Of a stretch of 64,000 nt of DNA, positions 1-7,327 are shown in pieces (the first letter of the stretch is position 1; each line of letters opens with the position of its first letter). Under the pieces are notes generated by a model. The model was given only the letters and a program-made list of their open reading frames with translations, ran no database searches and was not told where the DNA came from. Made by a program: the position numbers and the translations under genes. Source of the DNA: Halodesulfovibrio sp. (GTDB lineage Bacteria; Desulfobacterota; Desulfovibrionia; Desulfovibrionales; Desulfovibrionaceae); assembly GCF_015482765.1 (NCBI RefSeq), contig NZ_JADMLB010000016.1:1-64000 (forward strand), read 5' to 3'.

Positions 1-1002
1 GCGTTCATGATGTTGGCATGCCCAGTCCCGAATAACTTCTAAGCCAGGTATTCCGGATAAAATATGCTCTGTGTATGTTGCATGCCGCTGAATGATAGAA
101 AATTCTTCTTTGGTCAAGCGCCCGTTTTTTTCAAGCAGCGCTGCAGGAACAGCGAGTTTTCCAATATCATGCAAGCGCCCTGCGGTTTGAAAAAGAATTT
201 GCTCAACATCATTAAACCCAAGCCACCTGCCAAGAACGCTCGAAGTAATCGCAACACCTTGAGAATGTGTTGCGGTAAAACGACTACGAAAGTCAATTAC
301 CTTCGCGAAAAGACCTGTAAAATCAAGAACGCCTTCTGCATCAAGAATATCGGAATCAAACTGGGTAGAAAGCGTCAGTGACTTTTCCGTGCGGGCAGAG
401 TGCAATCTATGGTAATAGTTGCGTTTTGACTCAGACTCCCGCAAAGCTTCCACGTAGTCAGGATTAAACATTGTGCCGGCATGCTTGCGGCACAACTCAA
501 TTAGAATTGGAATTTGGTGTCTCGCGGGGCGGTCTCGACGGGTATGAACATCAATAAAATCAGCAAGATTAATAATATTGCTGATTTGATAAACTTTGTT
601 TCGCCCTTCAAGCTCTTCCCATGGGGTATGGTGATACTCTACAAGCTTTGAAACATCCTGTAATTTTTTAGATGAGCTGATGATAACAGCACCTGCAATC
701 GAGTGCTTGATGGTATCATCCTCAAACAGCAAAGAATCAACTGCAGGATACAGTGAAACTGCGCCAATGTCGTGCAACATGGCAGCAAGAACAACATTGC
801 GCTGTTCAAAGCTGCTTAGTCCGTAACACTCAGCTATACGGGATGCAATAAAGCCGACATTTGTGTGATGTCCCGCAAGAGTATGCGAAACCATATCAAG
901 CGAGCGCGCCAAAGCGCTAACAAGATCGAATAATCGAACGTTAAAGTCACTACCTTCTGTGAATGCTAGCCCCGGCCCCTGACATTCATGCTGAAATACC
1001 AC
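1..1002 (-). CDS. HD-GYP-type phosphodiesterase, C-terminus cut by window edge
   Basis: Open from a GTG at 1002 to the first base of the window, 334 residues without a stop. The GTG is chosen because AGGAG lies about six bases upstream and the preceding gene stops 12 bases away; no ATG in frame is better placed. Two HD-type segments are visible: MLHDIGAV near residues 76-83 and LHDIGKLAVP near 277-286, followed by the long helical stretch and HHER typical of HD-GYP domains, which hydrolyse cyclic di-GMP in the cytoplasm. The GYP motif itself would fall outside the window. The first HD segment is degenerate after HDIG, so the second is the likely catalytic one. It probably shares a transcript with the MogA-type gene. 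Family call is solid; cyclic di-GMP as substrate is inferred from the family. Confidence 0.85.
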   Translation of the reverse strand, partial: MVFQHECQGPGLAFTEGSDFNVRLFDLVSALARSLDMVSHTLAGHHTNVGFIASRIAECYGLSSFEQRNVVLAAMLHDIGAVSLYPAVDSLLFEDDTIKHSIAGAVIISSSKKLQDVSKLVEYHHTPWEELEGRNKVYQISNIINLADFIDVHTRRDRPARHQIPILIELCRKHAGTMFNPDYVEALRESESKRNYYHRLHSARTEKSLTLSTQFDSDILDAEGVLDFTGLFAKVIDFRSRFTATHSQGVAITSSVLGRWLGFNDVEQILFQTAGRLHDIGKLAVPAALLEKNGRLTKEEFSIIQRHATYTEHILSGIPGLEVIRDWACQHHER

Positions 1003-1014
1003 AGCTTCTCCTAC

Positions 1015-1809
1015 CTAGTTCCCGCAATCAGCCGGGTCGCCTTGCAGCTTGGCAATAGTATGTCCAAACGCCGGCAAAACCGCCTCTAAATTTTCCGCAA
1101 CAGCCTTGGTGCTTCCCGGCATATTAACGATAAGAGAAGTACCCAAAGTCCCTGCAATAGCACGTGATATGACAGCATGAGGTGTTTTTTTCAAACTTGC
1201 AGCCATCATAGCCTGCTCTATCCCGCGAAGACGTCGGTCTATTACCTTACTTGTGGCTTCAGGAGTCACATCCCGCGGTGCCACACCGGTTCCACCGGTT
1301 GTAAGAATCAAATCAAATTTTTGCTGTAAGGCAAGGTTGGCCAGCAGCTGGCGTAATTGCAGTTCTTCATCTGGAATCATATACCCTTGAGCGTAGGCAA
1401 GGTCATATTTTTCACGAACGAGAGACTCAATCAACGGCCCGCTTCCATCTTCACGTTGTTTACGTGCACCTTTATCAGAAAGAGTCACCCACGCAAGGCT
1501 CAGTGCTTCTTTTACAGGAGTAACAGAGCACCGATCTCCTTCTTCTAAATCACAAAGCATTTTCACCCACATGCCTTCTACTGCGTGCACACCATCAGCT
1601 ATCGGGGAATACCCGTTGCTTAGAACCTTACAGCAAACACTGTCAGTTTCTTTGCTTGTCACAAAAAAATCTGTTCCTACTGGGAAATATGCAGGAGAAA
1701 GTTCTGTATCAATGCTTGCACCCAACTCCGCTCCATCGGTAGGTCTTCCGACAAAGACGACATCATTGAGAGCGAGCTTTCGAAGCGCTGTAAAGGAAAA
1801 AATTTTCAT
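1015..1809 (-). CDS. MogA/MoaB-type molybdopterin adenylyltransferase with extra N-terminal domain
   Basis: 264 residues, about 100 longer than a stand-alone MogA/MoaB. The C-terminal 160 residues carry the family signature: AWVTLSDKGARKQREDGSGP at the start of the domain, LILTTGGTGVAPRDVTPEAT in the middle and a late MPGS motif. Such proteins adenylylate molybdopterin before molybdenum insertion in the cytoplasm. The first ~100 residues (with TDFFVTSKETDSVCCKVL) I cannot assign with confidence; they could be a MOSC-like or other small beta domain. The gene runs into the HD-GYP gene with a 12-base gap. A sulfate reducer needs this cofactor for formate dehydrogenases, so the role fits, but whether this copy works in molybdenum or tungsten cofactor assembly is not visible. 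Confidence 0.85.
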   Translation of the reverse strand: MKIFSFTALRKLALNDVVFVGRPTDGAELGASIDTELSPAYFPVGTDFFVTSKETDSVCCKVLSNGYSPIADGVHAVEGMWVKMLCDLEEGDRCSVTPVKEALSLAWVTLSDKGARKQREDGSGPLIESLVREKYDLAYAQGYMIPDEELQLRQLLANLALQQKFDLILTTGGTGVAPRDVTPEATSKVIDRRLRGIEQAMMAASLKKTPHAVISRAIAGTLGTSLIVNMPGSTKAVAENLEAVLPAFGHTIAKLQGDPADCGN

Positions 1810-2211
1810 ATATTCACGGCTGCAATTTCTTGCATTTTTGTTTCATAGACAATTTTGCGATGCTCAATACCCGCCTGTACGAGTACGGTAAGGGAACAAT
1901 GCAGAAACGCCGGAAACAACTGCATCCGACATTATCCTATTATTACAGACAATAACACTGTTTACCCTTTGTACAAGCAGATAACAATATCCGCCCCGAA
2001 CCAGCATGCTATCCTAGTGAAAATTTTCAACAAAAACAATACACCTTTTTACGAGTTTCCAAGCAAAATCGTCAAAAAAAATGAATTCCCCTTGTTAATA
2101 TCAACCTGAAAAAACATACAATTTTGTCAATATACATTCATGTTCATATATATTGAATAACTAACCAATCGCTTTTCACATAGCACCCTTCTGTTACGAC
2201 AACGCCGCAAC
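1810..2211. other. Intergenic region upstream of the mogA-type gene
   Basis: About 400 AT-rich bases between the start of the MogA-type gene and the terminator of the ABC operon, both read on the minus strand. Its promoter should lie here but I cannot pick a convincing -35/-10 pair. The only clear structure is an AT-rich inverted repeat, CAATATA at 2128-2134 and TATATTG at 2149-2155. Short open frames here have no ribosome-binding site or recognisable composition and are not called. Confidence 0.4.
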
Positions 2212-2243
2212 AAAAAAAGGAACGGACTCAAAAAGTCCGTTCC
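2212..2243 (-). terminator. Rho-independent terminator of the amino-acid ABC operon
   Basis: Perfect 10-bp stem GGAACGGACT (2219-2228) / AGTCCGTTCC (2234-2243) with a 5-base loop. Read on the minus strand it is followed by seven U residues. It lies 28 bases past the stop of the ATPase gene. Confidence 0.9.
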
Positions 2244-2270
2244 TTCCAAACAACAAACTGAGTGTCAAAA

Positions 2271-3002
2271 TTACAAAATTTGACTCAAGAACAGCTTGGT
2301 ACGATCATGCTCAGGCTTGGTGAAGAAGTGTTCAGGAGTACCCTGCTCAACAAGTTGTCCACCATCCATAAACACAACACGGTCTGCAACTTCACGGGCA
2401 AAGCCCATTTCGTGAGTAACAACAACCATGGTCATACCCTCTTTTGCAAGATTCTTCATAACATCAAGAACCTCACCAACCATTTCTGGATCAAGAGCAG
2501 AAGTCGGTTCGTCAAACAACAACACCTTAGGGTCCATTGCTAACGCACGCGCAATAGCAATACGCTGCTGCTGACCACCGGAGAGCTGGTCTGGATACAC
2601 ATTATATTTATGTGCAAGACCAACCTTTTCCAGCAGTTCCATACCTTTTTTCTCTGCGTCCTTTTTAGAGCGTTTGCGCACTGTCATCTGTGCCATTGTA
2701 ATATTATCAAGCACGCTCATATGCGGGAACAGGTTAAAGGACTGGAAAACCATACCTACTTCAGCACGAATCTCGTTAATGTCACAATTAGGATCAAGAA
2801 CTTCTGTGCCTTCAATGGTAATAGAGCCACTGTTTGCATATTCCAATCGGTTTAAACAACGCAGGAAGGTTGACTTACCGGAACCGGAAGGCCCGATAAC
2901 AACAAGCACTTCCCCTGCTGCAACTTCCAGAGAAACATCTTTAAGAGCATGAAGCTCTTCTGGAATATAAAAATATTTATTAACGTTCTTCGCGCTAATC
3001 AT
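2271..3002 (-). CDS. Polar amino-acid ABC transporter ATP-binding protein (GlnQ/HisP type)
   Basis: 243 residues, standard length for the GlnQ/HisP class. Walker [10 protein letters not shown] near residues 37-45, Q-loop [11 protein letters not shown], signature [15 protein letters not shown] near 138, Walker [14 protein letters not shown] near 158 and the switch histidine in [10 protein letters not shown] are all present. It supplies ATP hydrolysis at the inner face of the membrane for the permease encoded just upstream; the two genes overlap by four bases (ATGA), a sign of translational coupling. The substrate class, polar amino acids, follows from the ATPase, permease and binding-protein families together. 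The exact amino acid is not decidable from sequence. Confidence 0.95.
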   Translation of the reverse strand: MISAKNVNKYFYIPEELHALKDVSLEVAAGEVLVVIGPSGSGKSTFLRCLNRLEYANSGSITIEGTEVLDPNCDINEIRAEVGMVFQSFNLFPHMSVLDNITMAQMTVRKRSKKDAEKKGMELLEKVGLAHKYNVYPDQLSGGQQQRIAIARALAMDPKVLLFDEPTSALDPEMVGEVLDVMKNLAKEGMTMVVVTHEMGFAREVADRVVFMDGGQLVEQGTPEHFFTKPEHDRTKLFLSQIL

Positions 3003-4009
3003 CGTACTGCTCTCCTTTCAAGGTACTGAACCGCCACAGAAAGGGCAAAGGTAAGTACAAGGTACATAATAGTACAGGCAATCCAAAGTTCGTATGACAT
3101 AAGGGACGAACTAATTACTTCACGAGTAGCTTTGGTCAACTCACGAACAGCAATAACACCGAGCAATGAGGAGTCCTTAATCAAGCTGATAAACTGCCCT
3201 GCAAGCGGAGGAAGAATGCGACGGAATGCCTGCGGAAGAATAACCTTACGCATAGCCTGAGGACCACTTAAGCCCAATGCGCGGGCAGCTTCACTCTGGC
3301 CACGGTGCACAGACTGAACGCCTGCACGAACGATTTCCGCAACGTAAGCACCAGTAAAAATAGCCAATGCAAATACGCCGTACCAAAGCGCAGGAATAGG
3401 GTCGAGTCCAATTTTATCAAGCATAGCGTTGATAAGAGAACCGGCTACAAAGTACCACAAGAAAATTTGAACAAGTAACGGAGAACCACGGATAAGCTCT
3501 ACATATGTTACTGAAAGCCATCGCAGACACGGGTTCTCTGAAATACGCATCAAGCCGGTAAGAATACCCACAATGATACCGAGAACAATCGCGAGCATGG
3601 AGACTTTTAATGTAACATAGGTAGCTTCAAGCAAAATACCCGGCTTACTTACACGGTATTCTGCAATTGTATCACCCATGTAGACATAATCGCCTTCCAT
3701 GAGAAAAATATTAGCATCTGGCGGTAACTTAACGATCTCTTCATGGCTGCCGTCCTGAATAATAATAGTGTATCCAGCAGCAGTCTTATCAATTTTTGTT
3801 AAATCACCTTCAGCTTCAGAACGAACTTCAAGATCTTTATCAAGCCAGAAGTATTGCGGCACCTGTTCCCAGCGCCAGTTGTAGTCTACAAAATCTGCAG
3901 CAGCGTAAATAAAGCCGATACCAAGCAGGCAAATTGCCACAAACATGGTTTTCCAAAACAGGAAATAACCCGGCTTCTTAGGACGGTCGAGTCCTGTGTA
4001 ATTCATCAT
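2999..4009 (-). CDS. Polar amino-acid ABC transporter permease with N-terminal periplasmic insert
   Basis: 336 residues, while His/Glu/Gln/Arg-family permeases are usually 215-250. The C-terminal ~220 residues are the canonical permease: [19 protein letters not shown] at the entry of the core and the EAA loop [20 protein letters not shown]. The extra N-terminus has one membrane segment (about residues 18-39) and then roughly 90 hydrophilic residues predicted to lie in the periplasm before the core begins. That insert has no motif I recognise; it could contact the binding protein or the cell wall. The gene follows the binding-protein gene after a 210-base gap holding two hairpins, and overlaps the ATPase gene by four bases. 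Confidence 0.92.
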   Translation of the reverse strand: MMNYTGLDRPKKPGYFLFWKTMFVAICLLGIGFIYAAADFVDYNWRWEQVPQYFWLDKDLEVRSEAEGDLTKIDKTAAGYTIIIQDGSHEEIVKLPPDANIFLMEGDYVYMGDTIAEYRVSKPGILLEATYVTLKVSMLAIVLGIIVGILTGLMRISENPCLRWLSVTYVELIRGSPLLVQIFLWYFVAGSLINAMLDKIGLDPIPALWYGVFALAIFTGAYVAEIVRAGVQSVHRGQSEAARALGLSGPQAMRKVILPQAFRRILPPLAGQFISLIKDSSLLGVIAVRELTKATREVISSSLMSYELWIACTIMYLVLTFALSVAVQYLERRAVR

Positions 4010-4136
4010 CTGCGTATCCTTATCTCAACACGTTACAAACAAGTTCTAAAAACAGTAAACCTTCCGGCTCCATATCACGCTGTGAATGCCACAGCGAGCC
4101 ATGAAACCAGAAGGAAGCTTTGAATGCCTTATTCTG

Positions 4137-4202
4137 ACACTGTCGCCTGAAAACGGGTGAGCGTGACAGTGTAATAAACAGGGTCGGCGAAATGCCGACC
4201 CT
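4137..4202 (-). terminator. Two intercistronic hairpins between binding-protein and permease genes
   Basis: Stem AGGGTCGGC (4180-4188) / GCCGACCCT (4194-4202) comes 17 bases after the binding-protein stop on the minus strand; a second stem ACACTGTC (4137-4144) / GACAGTGT (4165-4172) follows. Neither has a proper U-run, so these look like attenuating or RNA-stabilising hairpins that keep the binding protein in excess over the membrane subunits, rather than full terminators. Confidence 0.6.
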
Positions 4203-4219
4203 TTAGTAGACAAAAAAAC

Positions 4220-5041
4220 CTATTTCTTCAACTGGGATTTCCAAGCTTCAGAACGGAACCATTTGTCGTAAAGACGCTGGTAACGACCATCGTTTTTGAA
4301 CTGGAAGATAAAGTTGTTGAGGAAGTTTGCAAAGTCAGGATCACCCTGTTTGAAACCGATAGCCATTGGCTCAAAAGTAAATGGATCATTTAATACAAAA
4401 ACTTTGCCTTTACCCTGAACAGAAGCGATGTTTTCAAGAGCAGGAATGTCGAAAACAAAAGCGTCAGCACGGCCGGAAATAACTTCCATACCGCAGTCTA
4501 CTTCTTTTTCAAAAGATTTGTAGGTTGCTTTAGGAAGGTATTTTTTAACAGCTTCTTCACCGGTAGTACCAAGACGGGAAACAACAACGTACTTAGGATC
4601 ATTTAACTCTTTGTAACGAGCAATTTTACCCTGAAGTTTGTTGGAAACCATAACGCCCTGACCCATGAGGAAGTAAGCATCGGAGAAACCGATCTGCAGG
4701 TTACGCTGCTGGGTAAGAGTCATACCGGAGATGATAACATCAAATTTGTTGGAAAGCAGGGAAGGAATAATGCCGTCAAAGTCAGTATTAACAGGCACAA
4801 ACTTTACACCCATAGCTTTTGCGAGCTCTTTACCGAGGTCGATATCAAAGCCGATGTAACGACCGTTTTTGTCAGTAATTTCGAAAGGAGCGTAACTTGC
4901 GTCAAAACCTACGCGAAGTTCACCACTTTTAAGAATTTTGTTGATAGTAGACTGTTTTGCCAGCTCAATATCAGCAGCAGCAGCTGGTGCAGCGAGCATA
5001 AAAGTTAATGCGAGCACCATAAGTACTTTTACGAATTTCAT
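4220..5041 (-). CDS. Periplasmic amino-acid-binding protein of the ABC transporter
   Basis: 273 residues. The first 23 form a clean Sec signal peptide ending in APAAAA. The mature part is an SBP_bac_3 family protein: LRVGFDASYAPFEITDKNGR and GFDIDLGKELAKAMG near the start, then FDGIIPSLLSNKFDVIISGM and a SDAYFLMGQ segment. It captures an amino acid in the periplasm and delivers it to the permease. First of the three transport genes, 44 bases after the small zinc-ribbon gene and probably on the same message. The conserved Arg and Asp that grip the amino-acid carboxyl and amino groups in this family appear to be present, but I cannot assign the ligand. Confidence 0.93.
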   Translation of the reverse strand: MKFVKVLMVLALTFMLAAPAAAADIELAKQSTINKILKSGELRVGFDASYAPFEITDKNGRYIGFDIDLGKELAKAMGVKFVPVNTDFDGIIPSLLSNKFDVIISGMTLTQQRNLQIGFSDAYFLMGQGVMVSNKLQGKIARYKELNDPKYVVVSRLGTTGEEAVKKYLPKATYKSFEKEVDCGMEVISGRADAFVFDIPALENIASVQGKGKVFVLNDPFTFEPMAIGFKQGDPDFANFLNNFIFQFKNDGRYQRLYDKWFRSEAWKSQLKK

Positions 5042-5085
5042 CCCTATTCTCCCATAATAGATAATAAAACTATAACCACAAAGAG

Positions 5086-5253
5086 TTAGTATTTCCCTTC
5101 GGTCAAAACTTCCTTAATGACCATTTCCCGTTTGCACTTGTCGCATTTAGGCATTGGCTCTTCGGGTACAGCAATAATTTGAGTCTTGCGGCAGATAGGA
5201 CATACAACCTCAACAAACTCTCGCTTATAACGATCTTTAAGTACTCGTTCCAT
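5086..5253 (-). CDS. 55-residue zinc-ribbon protein
   Basis: A short frame from ATG (5253) to TAA (5086), with AAGGAG about ten bases before the start. The product begins MERVLKDRYKREFVEVVCPI and carries two knuckles, CPICRK and CDKCKR, 17 residues apart: a four-cysteine zinc ribbon. Charged composition, no signal peptide, so cytoplasmic. It lies 44 bases upstream of the amino-acid-binding protein gene on the same strand and is likely the first gene of that operon. It could be a small regulator or RNA-binding protein; I do not recognise a named family. The ribosome-binding site, the paired CxxC motifs and the operon position make it a convincing gene despite its size. Confidence 0.75.
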   Translation of the reverse strand: MERVLKDRYKREFVEVVCPICRKTQIIAVPEEPMPKCDKCKREMVIKEVLTEGKY

Positions 5254-5426
5254 ACCTACTAACTCCTTACAAAGAAATGACCCTGAAGCATGGCGCTAAA
5301 GGCATCCCCTTCAACATGTTTAACATATATGTAAAACTTGCAGAAAATCAAGTTCTACACACCTGCCTTCTGTTTCAAGTCACTCTTCAATGGTTAACCA
5401 AAGATAAACTTGTCGGATTCCCTCCT

Positions 5427-5456
5427 AGCATACCGTAATTACAGAAAAATTGTAAT
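5427..5456 (-). promoter_or_regulatory. Sigma-70-type promoter of the ABC operon with an overlapping operator
   Basis: On the minus strand TTACAA (5455-5450), a 17-base spacer and TATGCT (5432-5427). A palindrome ATTACA-N7-TGTAAT (5438-5456) covers the -35 box and most of the spacer, as expected for a repressor site. The binding protein is unknown. Confidence 0.45.
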
Positions 5457-5759
5457 AAAAATATGAAAGGCCCGACCCCATCGGTAAACGCTGTTTCCCG
5501 CAGCTTAATTACCGATTGATATGTGTAGTATATTCACTCCCTAACGTCTACTCTAAAACGCGCCATGCCCCATTATTCTTGCTTTACCGCAAAGCAACCA
5601 CTGTAACTTTCACAAAAGTTGTCTCGCTGATTGTCTCAGGTAACGCTAAATTGACAGCCTCCCCGCTCAGGCATATTTCCCTCATGACTTTTCTGTACTG
5701 CCGAGGGCACGATGCCAGCAGGCACTACTCTTTTCTAACGATCTCTTTGCGGAGGACAC
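5457..5759. other. Divergent intergenic region with a long inverted repeat
   Basis: About 300 bases between the ABC operon promoter and the amidohydrolase start. It holds an imperfect hairpin: outer arms ATCGGTAA (5480-5487) and TTACCGAT (5509-5516), with GCTG/CAGC pairing inside. No clear promoter for the amidohydrolase could be fixed. A frame of 96 codons across this stretch lacks a ribosome-binding site and is not called. Confidence 0.4.
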
Positions 5760-7130
5760 ATGTCGCAAGTACTTCTGAGCAATGCGCTCATCCTTTCTAT
5801 GAATGAAAATCGAGAAATGTTCGTCAATGGCGACATACTCATAACAGATGACCGCATTACCGCTATCGGCGCAGTAGATCAAAGCACACTTTCGCCAAAT
5901 GCAGAAGTAATAGACTGCACAGATTCTATCATTATTCCGGGTCTTGTTAACACACATGTGCATTTATGCCAGCAGCTTGGTCGCGGACTCGGAGATGACG
6001 TCAACCTGCTCACATGGCTTCATGACCGCACATGGCCATATGAACTTTCCATGACAGAAGATGATGTAGAGATTTCCGCACTTGCATGTTGTGCAGAACT
6101 TATCCGTTCCGGTGTTACATGTTTTGCAGAACCGGGTGGACAACATGTAGACGCAATGGGTCGCGCTGTGACTAAAGCAGGCATCCGCGGCATCCTTGCC
6201 CGCTCCACTATGGACTGCGGAGAAGGCATTCCTGAAGATCGTCAGGAAACAACAGACGAAACTCTCAATATTCAGCTCGACCTTATCAAACGTTGGAACG
6301 GCGCTGAAAACGACCGTATCCGTTGCTGGTTCGGACTCCGTACTATCTTCAACAACTCTGACGAACTCATCGTGCGCACGAAAAAACTGGCAGATGAATT
6401 AAACGTCGGCATCCACATGCACGTTGCGGAAATCAAAGAAGAGGTCGAATTCGTCCGCGAAACACGCGGAGAAACAACGGTCGAACACCTTGCTAAACTT
6501 GGTGCACTTGGACCAAACCTTCTTGCTGTGCATACGGTCTGGCTTACAGAAAATGAAGTTGCTCTTTTTGCCAAACACGATGTTAAGGTTTCCCATAACC
6601 CGGGTGCAGCCATGCGCGTACTGGGCTTTGCTCCGGTTCCGGAGATGCTCAAACAGGGAATCTGTGTAAGCATCGCCACAGATGGTGCTCCATGCAACAA
6701 CCGCATGGACATGCTTGATGAGCTGTACCTCACTGCTCTTATCCACAAAGGACGCACTCTCGATCCGACAACAGTTCCTGCGGAAACTATTTTGGAAATG
6801 GCGACAGTGAATGGCGCAAAAGCACTCCTCTGGGATGATCAGATCGGCTCACTCAGTGTCGGTAAAAAAGCAGACTTAGCTATCATTAAACCGTCACTTA
6901 TGCCGGGTTCCGTACCCGTTCATGACCCAGTGTCCAGCCTTGTGTACTCAATGCACTCCACAAATGTGACACACACCATGTGCGACGGACAATGGCTTAT
7001 GAAAGATAAAGAAATCACCACATTTGATGAAAAAGACATCCTGAAAAAAGCACAAAAACATGCGGATGAGATCAGAGAACGCGCTGGAATTACCCTTGCT
7101 CCTCGTTTCCCTGTAGTTCAGGTTCGATAA
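5760..7130 (+). CDS. Amidohydrolase of the MtaD/TrzA deaminase group
   Basis: 456 residues. It has the metal-dependent amidohydrolase pattern: NTHVHLCQQ (first metal histidines) near 60, HMHVAEIKEE near 220, HTVWL near 255 and ATDGAPCNNRMDM near 308. The closest families are 5-methylthioadenosine/S-adenosylhomocysteine deaminases and the chlorohydrolase (TrzA/AtzA) group, which release ammonia from aminated heterocycles in the cytoplasm. GGAGG seven bases before the ATG fixes the start. It stands alone between divergent and convergent neighbours, so context does not refine the substrate. A role in methylthioadenosine or S-adenosylhomocysteine salvage is the most likely; guanine or other deamination is possible. 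Confidence 0.88.
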   Translation: MSQVLLSNALILSMNENREMFVNGDILITDDRITAIGAVDQSTLSPNAEVIDCTDSIIIPGLVNTHVHLCQQLGRGLGDDVNLLTWLHDRTWPYELSMTEDDVEISALACCAELIRSGVTCFAEPGGQHVDAMGRAVTKAGIRGILARSTMDCGEGIPEDRQETTDETLNIQLDLIKRWNGAENDRIRCWFGLRTIFNNSDELIVRTKKLADELNVGIHMHVAEIKEEVEFVRETRGETTVEHLAKLGALGPNLLAVHTVWLTENEVALFAKHDVKVSHNPGAAMRVLGFAPVPEMLKQGICVSIATDGAPCNNRMDMLDELYLTALIHKGRTLDPTTVPAETILEMATVNGAKALLWDDQIGSLSVGKKADLAIIKPSLMPGSVPVHDPVSSLVYSMHSTNVTHTMCDGQWLMKDKEITTFDEKDILKKAQKHADEIRERAGITLAPRFPVVQVR

Positions 7131-7137
7131 TAAAAAA

Positions 7138-7320
7138 AGCCCATGTGAATCTTTCACATGGGCTCGGTTGCAGAAAAGGGCTCGAGGAGAGTGTAACAAC
7201 TAAGGGGGAGCGTTACTGACCCTGTTTCTGCAGGGTGCATGGTTAGGAAACAAATTTTATACTGCTAGAAAGCTCTCGCCGCTTCATACTAGAATCAGGG
7301 CGTGCCAAACGGCACGCCCT
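7138..7320. terminator. Convergent terminator region between the amidohydrolase and efflux genes
   Basis: Two hairpins separate convergent genes. AGCCCATGTGAA (7138-7149) / TTCACATGGGCT (7153-7164) sits just after the amidohydrolase stop, with an A-run on its left that would be a U-run on the minus strand. AGGGCGTGCC (7297-7306) / GGCACGCCCT (7311-7320) lies next to the efflux gene stop and lacks a U-run. The first probably works in both directions. Confidence 0.65.
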
Positions 7321-7327
7321 TCATACA

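Noticed and set aside
1855-2109. An 84-codon frame upstream of the mogA-type gene
   Set aside because: No ribosome-binding site, no recognisable composition and placed where the promoter of the minus-strand gene should be.
7297-7320. Sigma-54-like GTGCC sequence
   Set aside because: It is one arm of a perfect hairpin in a convergent gene end and has no GC box at the right distance.
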